A stretch of 64,000 nucleotides of DNA, taken from assembly GCA_052148435.1 (NCBI GenBank), contig JBKQIF010000079.1:1-64000 (forward strand), read 5' to 3'. Origin of the DNA: JBEKYD01 sp052148435 (GTDB lineage: Bacteria > Acidobacteriota > Terriglobia > Bryobacterales > Bryobacteraceae). Position 1 is the stretch's first letter. The number at the start of each line of letters is the position of its first letter. Shown one piece after another: positions 59,883 to 64,000 of the stretch. A program made the position numbers and the translations under genes. Below the pieces are notes generated by a model that saw only the letters and a list, made by a program, of their open reading frames with translations, was not told where the DNA came from and ran no database searches.

Positions 59883-60152
59883 GTGAAATCCCTCGACATT
59901 GCAAGCTGGACTGCTCCCGCGAGCCCGAGCCGTAACCCGTTTGCTTCTTGTGAGGTGTGTTGTACATGCCGCGGCGTATTGAAGAATGATGACACATCGT
60001 CAGGCGCCCCGGAACATCCGCCTGGCCGGCGGCAACGAAAACGCGCAACGGAAAAGGCCAATCCCGGCGACCGAAGTAGCTTCACGACCGTCCTGATTGT
60101 CGTTCGAATCGTGTCCAAACGCGTCGCCGCGGTTCGATACGGCGTGTCTTAA
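59883..60152 (+). CDS. Candidate small Cys-rich protein, divergent to the redox operon
   Basis: A GTG at 59883 follows AAAGGAGGTGAT, an exact match to the 16S anti-Shine-Dalgarno complement, 5 nt upstream. The 89-aa product starts VKSLDIASWTAPASPSRNPF and contains ASCEVCCTCRG, four cysteines in seven residues, then a basic, disordered tail. No family is known. It may be a metal-binding peptide, a peptide natural product precursor, or chance. The only gap to the divergent operon is 26 bp. Confidence 0.35.
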   Translation: MKSLDIASWTAPASPSRNPFASCEVCCTCRGVLKNDDTSSGAPEHPPGRRQRKRATEKANPGDRSSFTTVLIVVRIVSKRVAAVRYGVS

Positions 60153-60394
60153 ACGGTGAGCCGTCAGACCGGCGGGACGCTGAGCGATTCCGCACTTATA
60201 TTCATATCGGCAAAAAACGCCCTTTTCTACAGTCTGAAGGCTTACGTTCCCCGGGTGCTTGGGCGACTTCCTAGCGTTCGCAACTTATTGATTCTACCTA
60301 AGGCCGCCGGCAGGTTTGAGCCATTTTCGATCCTCCGGAACCCCTTTTTTCGCAACCTGCGGGTGCCAGGCTTTGGAATTCGCCTGTAAAGAAT
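60153..60394. other. Noncoding leader region of the chemosensory operon
   Basis: A 77-codon frame (60156-60389) crosses this stretch but its translation looks random and no ribosome site precedes it. I see no gene. It probably holds the promoter of the STAS-CheY-CheA operon upstream of the candidate riboswitch. Confidence 0.4.
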
Positions 60395-60498
60395 CCCGGC
60401 AAATCTTCCGATAAGTAAGATGTCGATAGCAAAGGCCCGGACGAGCAGACGTCAGTGGAGACGCTGGTGCGAATCGCGCACCCAACCCGGGGTGCCGA
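60395..60498 (+). promoter_or_regulatory. Candidate c-di-GMP-I (GEMM-like) riboswitch
   Basis: The segment starts CCGGCAAA and ends GGGGUGCCGA, whose CGGCA and UGCCG close stem P1. A first hairpin AUCUUcC-GAUAA-GuAAGAU (60402-60420) with a GNRA-like loop is followed by GAUAGCAAAGGCC-CGG, close to the conserved GACGCAAAGCC-CGG of GEMM RNAs. A second hairpin GGUGCG-AAUCG-CGCACC (60466-60482) comes next. It ends 15 nt before the AAGGAG of the STAS gene. GEMM riboswitches bind c-di-GMP and often control motility genes. Confidence 0.5.
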
Positions 60499-60525
60499 AA
60501 TAAACCGGTCGCAAGGAGTGAGGTT

Positions 60526-60831
60526 GTGTCCGTAACGGAAGAACAACATGCAACACATTTGCTCATCCGGCTGGAAGGCGCGGTGAACTTCGCGTCCGCG
60601 GAGGAACTGAAAAGAATGTTGCTCGAAGGGCTCGCTTCGGGGAGAGACCTGCAGTTGGATTTGGAGCGCGCCGAGGAAATCGATGTCACTGTCATGCAGT
60701 TGCTATGGGCGGCGGAACGCGAAGCGGCTCGCACCGGTCTCGGAATTGTGAGCCGTGTGTCGGAAGCGGCCGCCACGGCGGCGCGGGACGCCGGCTTTGA
60801 ACGGTTCCCCGGGGCAGCCGTTCAGGAGTGA
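60526..60831 (+). CDS. STAS domain protein
   Basis: The 101-aa protein is a single STAS domain: THLLIRLEGAVNFASAEELKRMLLEGLASGRDLQLDLER, then EEIDVTVMQLLWAAEREA, where Thr55 takes the place of the phosphorylatable Ser of SpoIIAA-like proteins. The start is GTG 60526 with AAGGAG 7-8 nt upstream. STAS proteins bind or regulate partner kinases. It is the first gene of an operon with cheY (3-bp gap), cheA and a receptor gene, so it should take part in that chemosensory pathway. A candidate c-di-GMP riboswitch lies directly upstream. Confidence 0.9.
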   Translation: MSVTEEQHATHLLIRLEGAVNFASAEELKRMLLEGLASGRDLQLDLERAEEIDVTVMQLLWAAEREAARTGLGIVSRVSEAAATAARDAGFERFPGAAVQE

Positions 60832-60834
60832 CGC

Positions 60835-61197
60835 ATGGCCAAGGTGATCCTTACCGTCGACGATTCCGCCAGCGTACGGCAAATGGTCAAGTTCACACTT
60901 TCCGATGCCGGTTACAGCGTGATCGAAGCCGTCGACGGCAAAGACGCCCTGGCAAAACTGACGGGGCCGGTGAATCTCGTGATCACCGACCTGAACATGC
61001 CGAACCTGGACGGGATAGGCCTGATCCGGAGCATACGGGCAAATCCCGCGTGCAAGGGCCTTCCGATCGTCATGCTCACTACCGAATCCCAGCAAGCACG
61101 CAAACTGGAGGGTAAGGCGGCCGGAGCGACGGGCTGGATCGTCAAGCCGTTCTCTACCGAACAGCTCGTCGCGGTGGTGAAAAGAGTGCTTGGATGA
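60835..61197 (+). CDS. cheY: CheY-like response regulator
   Basis: The 120-aa protein is a single receiver domain: LTVDDSASVRQMVKF (Asp9, Asp10), phospho-acceptor Asp52 in VITDLNMPNLDG, Thr near residue 82 (VMLTTES) and Lys104 (WIVKPFS). It has no output domain, as CheY. It receives phosphate from the CheA encoded next and may act on flagella, type IV pili or another target; no motility gene is in the window. The stop overlaps the cheA start by 4 bp. Confidence 0.94.
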   Translation: MAKVILTVDDSASVRQMVKFTLSDAGYSVIEAVDGKDALAKLTGPVNLVITDLNMPNLDGIGLIRSIRANPACKGLPIVMLTTESQQARKLEGKAAGATGWIVKPFSTEQLVAVVKRVLG

Positions 61198-63260
61198 TCG
61201 ACAAACATAAGCAGGCTTTCCAGGAAGAGGCGCGCGAGCTGCTCGTGGAACTGGAATCGGCGTTGCTCGAGCTCGATCAAAAGCGCGACGACCGCGAGGT
61301 CGTCGGGCGGGCGTTCCGGGCTCTGCACACGATCAAAGGATCGGGCGCGATGTTCGGCTTTGACGACATCGCGGGCTTTGCGCACAATCTCGAAGCGGTT
61401 TTCGACCGGCTGCGCAATGGCCATCTGGCGGCCACCGCGGACCTGGTCAGTCTCACTCTGGCCGCTGGCGATCACATGAAAACCATGCTGGACGAGGCCG
61501 CCGGGCACGGCGCCGTGGATCGGGCCCGGTCCGCGGGAATTCTCGGCGAACTGCGCCAGTTGACTGGCTTGCCGGAGCCGCAACCGGGCATCGCGCCCAC
61601 TTCGCATGTTGGAGACGGCGCCGGGACAAGCGGCCTGGCGCATCAATGGCGCATCCGCTTCCGGCCGGGGCCAACCGTTTTATTGAATGGAACCAATCCG
61701 CTGTTACTCCTGCGCGAGCTGCGGGGATTGGGCCAACTCCGGATAAGCTTGGATACGGCCGCTATTCCGCCCCTGAGCGAGATCGAACCGGATCGTTGCT
61801 ACCTCGCCTGGGAGATGGTTCTCACCACGGCGGCGGCGCCTGAAGCCATCCGCGACGTCTTCATCTTCATCGAGGACGATTGCGAGCTTGCGGTGGAGCA
61901 GGTGTTGGACCAGGCCGCGCCAACACCCACGCCGGCGATCTTAGCGCCCCCGCAGAGCGTCCCCGACGGGCGCAGCGCGGCCGGTCGGGAAACCGCCTCG
62001 AGCATTCGCGTCTCCACCGACAAGTTAGATCAACTCGTCAACCTGGTCGGGGAATTAGTGACCGTGCAGGCGCGGCTGAGCGAACTCGCCGGCCGGCGGG
62101 ACAATGCGGACATCCTGGAAGTATCCGAAGCGGTCGACCGCCTGACGGCGGCGCTCAGAGAAAACTCAATGAGCATCCGCATGCTACCGCTGAAAGCTAC
62201 CTTCGCACGGTTCCACCGGCTGGTTCACGATCTCGCCATCGAGTTGCACAAGGAAGTCGAGCTCACCGTCGAAGGCGCCGATACGGAGCTGGATAAGACC
62301 GTCATCGATCAGTTGAGCGATCCGCTGGTTCATCTGATCCGCAACAGCATGGATCACGGTATCGAGACGCCGGAAGCCCGCCGCGCGGCCGGGAAACGCT
62401 CCACCGGAACCATTCACCTTTCGGCCCGGCACTCCGGCGCCAATGTGCTGATCCAGGTTAGCGACGACGGGCGCGGCGTGGATACGGAGGCCGTGCGTGC
62501 CCGCGCCATCGAGCAAGGCTTGATCGATCGCGGCGCCCAGCTTTCAGAGGGCGAGATCTGCTCTCTCATTATGGCTCCGGGGTTCTCTACGGCGCGAGAG
62601 GTGACTTCGGTGTCCGGGCGGGGCGTCGGCATGGACGTAGTCCGGCGAAGCGTGGAGGCGCTGCGCGGATCCATCGATATCGGCAGTAATCCGGGGGCGG
62701 GGCTCGCGGTCACGCTCCGCCTTCCCCTGACACTGGCCATTATCGACGGGCTCCTGGTCCGCGTCGGTCAAGCGTATTTCGTGCTGCCTCTCGCCAACAG
62801 TCTCGAATGCGTCGAATTAACCCGGAAAGACATCGAAGACACGCACGGCAAGCACATTGCCAACCTACGCGGCGAACTCATTCCCTACATCCGGCTCAGC
62901 GAGTACTTCCAAATCGAGACCGCCCGGCCGGAACTCGAGCAGATCATGGTGGTCGAAACCGAACACGGCCATTACGGCTTCGTCGTGGACCAGGTGCTCG
63001 GAGATCATCAGACCGTGATCAAGAACTTGGGCAGGCTGTATCGAAACGTCCAGGTGGTCGCCGGCGCCACGATTCTCGGCAATGGAACCGTGGCTCTGAT
63101 TCTCGATCCGCATCGCCTGGTGCAGGAAGTAGTCCAGAGCAGGTCACAAAAGAAGCGCTCCAATGGCCGGAGCAAGAGTGTCAACAGTCAAGATTCCAAG
63201 CTAACGGCCCAATTCGTCAAAAAGGAAAACAGAATCAATGGCACGCAAAGTATACAGTAA
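61194..63260 (+). CDS. cheA: Chemotaxis histidine kinase
   Basis: The 688-aa protein is a CheA with an Hpt domain (RALHTIKGSGAMFGFDD, phospho-accepting His45), a linker with a second regulatory domain, a dimerisation domain (IRVSTDKLDQLVNLVGELVTVQ), HATPase blocks (HLIRNSMDHGIETPEARR, SDDGRGVD, MAPGFSTAREVTSVSGRGVGMDVVR) and a CheW-like C-terminal domain (VGQAYFVLPLANSLECVEL). It senses receptor state and phosphorylates CheY. Its start overlaps cheY by 4 bp and its 3' end overlaps the receptor gene by 22 bp. CheW, CheB and CheR are not in the window. Confidence 0.95.
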   Translation: MIDKHKQAFQEEARELLVELESALLELDQKRDDREVVGRAFRALHTIKGSGAMFGFDDIAGFAHNLEAVFDRLRNGHLAATADLVSLTLAAGDHMKTMLDEAAGHGAVDRARSAGILGELRQLTGLPEPQPGIAPTSHVGDGAGTSGLAHQWRIRFRPGPTVLLNGTNPLLLLRELRGLGQLRISLDTAAIPPLSEIEPDRCYLAWEMVLTTAAAPEAIRDVFIFIEDDCELAVEQVLDQAAPTPTPAILAPPQSVPDGRSAAGRETASSIRVSTDKLDQLVNLVGELVTVQARLSELAGRRDNADILEVSEAVDRLTAALRENSMSIRMLPLKATFARFHRLVHDLAIELHKEVELTVEGADTELDKTVIDQLSDPLVHLIRNSMDHGIETPEARRAAGKRSTGTIHLSARHSGANVLIQVSDDGRGVDTEAVRARAIEQGLIDRGAQLSEGEICSLIMAPGFSTAREVTSVSGRGVGMDVVRRSVEALRGSIDIGSNPGAGLAVTLRLPLTLAIIDGLLVRVGQAYFVLPLANSLECVELTRKDIEDTHGKHIANLRGELIPYIRLSEYFQIETARPELEQIMVVETEHGHYGFVVDQVLGDHQTVIKNLGRLYRNVQVVAGATILGNGTVALILDPHRLVQEVVQSRSQKKRSNGRSKSVNSQDSKLTAQFVKKENRINGTQSIQ

Positions 63261-64000
63261 GAAACAACCGCGAAACTCCGGCAATGGCGGTACAGCCGTT
63301 CCGGACCATGGCGTGCGCGAAGCGCCCGCCCGCGCGGGGAGCAGTTCGAAAACGGCGGACGCCGAGCTGCGCCGGGTATCGGAGGAGATCCTGCGCCTGG
63401 TGGAGGCCTCGCGCCACGGGCGTCTCGACGAGCGTGGCAAAGTCGACCAGTTCCAAGGTACTCATCGGGAGATGGTGCAGGGCATCAACGAGATGCTGGA
63501 TGCGATCCTGTTGCCCATCGCCGAGGGTAACCGCATCCTGGCCCAAATCTCCGACGGCAAGATCGACGAGCTCATCGCCCAAACCTATAAGGGCGATCAC
63601 GAAAAGATGAAACAGGCGGTCAACACTGTGGGCACGGTCGTGCAGGGCCTCCAAAAGGAGTTGATGCGCCTCACCGAGGCCTCGAAGGACGGGCAACTCT
63701 CCGAGCGCGGCAAGCCCGACCAGTTCCGCGGCGCCTACGCCGACATCGTACGCGGCGTCAACGCCATGCTGGATGCGATTCTGCTGCCCATCGGCGAAGG
63801 TAACCGCATTCTCGCCCAGATTTCGAACGGTAAGATCGACGAGCTGATCGCACACACCTATAAGGGCGATCACGAAAAGATGAAGCAAGCCGTAAACAAT
63901 GTGGGCGCCGTTGTGCAGGACCTGCAAAAGGAACTGATGCGCCTGACCAATGCCTCGAAGCAGGGAAAGCTCACGGAACGTGGAAATCCGGATCAGTTTC
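63239..64000 (+). CDS. Soluble poly-HAMP methyl-accepting chemotaxis protein (3' end missing)
   Basis: ATG 63239 (AAGGA upstream) starts a frame that stays open to the window edge, giving at least 254 aa. After a basic, disordered N-terminus come tandem units of about 92 aa, each with two HAMP-like halves: LRLVEASRHGRLDERG and LLPIAEGNRILAQISDGKIDELI, followed by YKGDHEKMKQAVN. Two units are complete and a third begins. No transmembrane helix is seen, so it should be cytoplasmic, like poly-HAMP receptors and Nik1/Hik1-type sensors. The signalling domain should lie beyond the window. It overlaps cheA by 22 bp. Confidence 0.85.

Noticed and set aside
60156..60389. 77-aa ORF before the riboswitch
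   Set aside because: No ribosome site and no protein-like composition.
1..64000. CRISPR arrays, tRNA genes, rRNA and full insertion sequences
   Set aside because: I looked for spaced direct repeats, cloverleaf arms and transposase motifs by eye and found none that held up.

Overview
This 64 kb, GC-rich window most resembles a member of the Acidobacteriota, probably of the Solibacter/Bryobacter type. That is an inference from content: two ADOP-type MacB/FtsX permeases, a DUF5107-TPR protein, a DUF1080 protein, many Tat or Sec exported sugar-handling enzymes, and dispersed palindromic repeats. No rRNA, tRNA, CRISPR array, prophage or complete insertion sequence was seen.

Region 1 (1-10,500): an MlaEFD phospholipid transporter operon followed by a ChbG/HpnK-like deacetylase, a divergent P1-family aminopeptidase, an RHH/ParE toxin-antitoxin pair, a GNAT acetyltransferase, a RIC-type iron-sulfur repair protein with a CRP/FNR-like dyad upstream, a large YfhO-like membrane protein, and accA. 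Region 2 (10,600-19,000): a MacA-like adaptor and MacB-like ATPase, then a second toxin-antitoxin pair on the opposite strand and a frameshifted antitoxin remnant, then two large ADOP permeases.

Region 3 (19,100-35,800): scattered single genes (YkgJ-like, HDOD, CPBP protease) and a loose group of exported or sugar-related enzymes: enolase-superfamily dehydratase, aldo/keto reductase, MtaA/UroD-like methyltransferase, DUF5107-TPR lipoprotein, DUF1080 hydrolase, beta-propeller lactonase, serine hydrolase and a GH32 fructosidase. Region 4 (35,800-44,800, minus strand): an exopolysaccharide operon with, in order of transcription, a 58-aa ORF, an RHH-like regulator, a Wza-like export protein, a BY-kinase, an O-antigen-ligase-like polymerase, two GT4 glycosyltransferases and a WbaP-like initiating transferase. 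A glycogen/maltodextrin phosphorylase follows.

Region 5 (47,900-59,860, minus strand) is the most unusual part. It is a compact seven-gene operon for a catalase-related haemoprotein, a GMC flavoprotein, a 144-aa protein of unknown function, a membrane protein with two copies of one domain, a Dyp peroxidase, a di-haem c-type protein resembling RoxA-type oxygenases, and a patatin-type lipase interrupted by a large membrane domain. I infer an uncharacterised oxidative system acting on a lipid or hydrophobic polymer.

Region 6 (60,400-64,000): a candidate c-di-GMP (GEMM-like) riboswitch precedes a chemosensory operon of STAS protein, CheY, CheA and a soluble poly-HAMP receptor that runs off the right edge.
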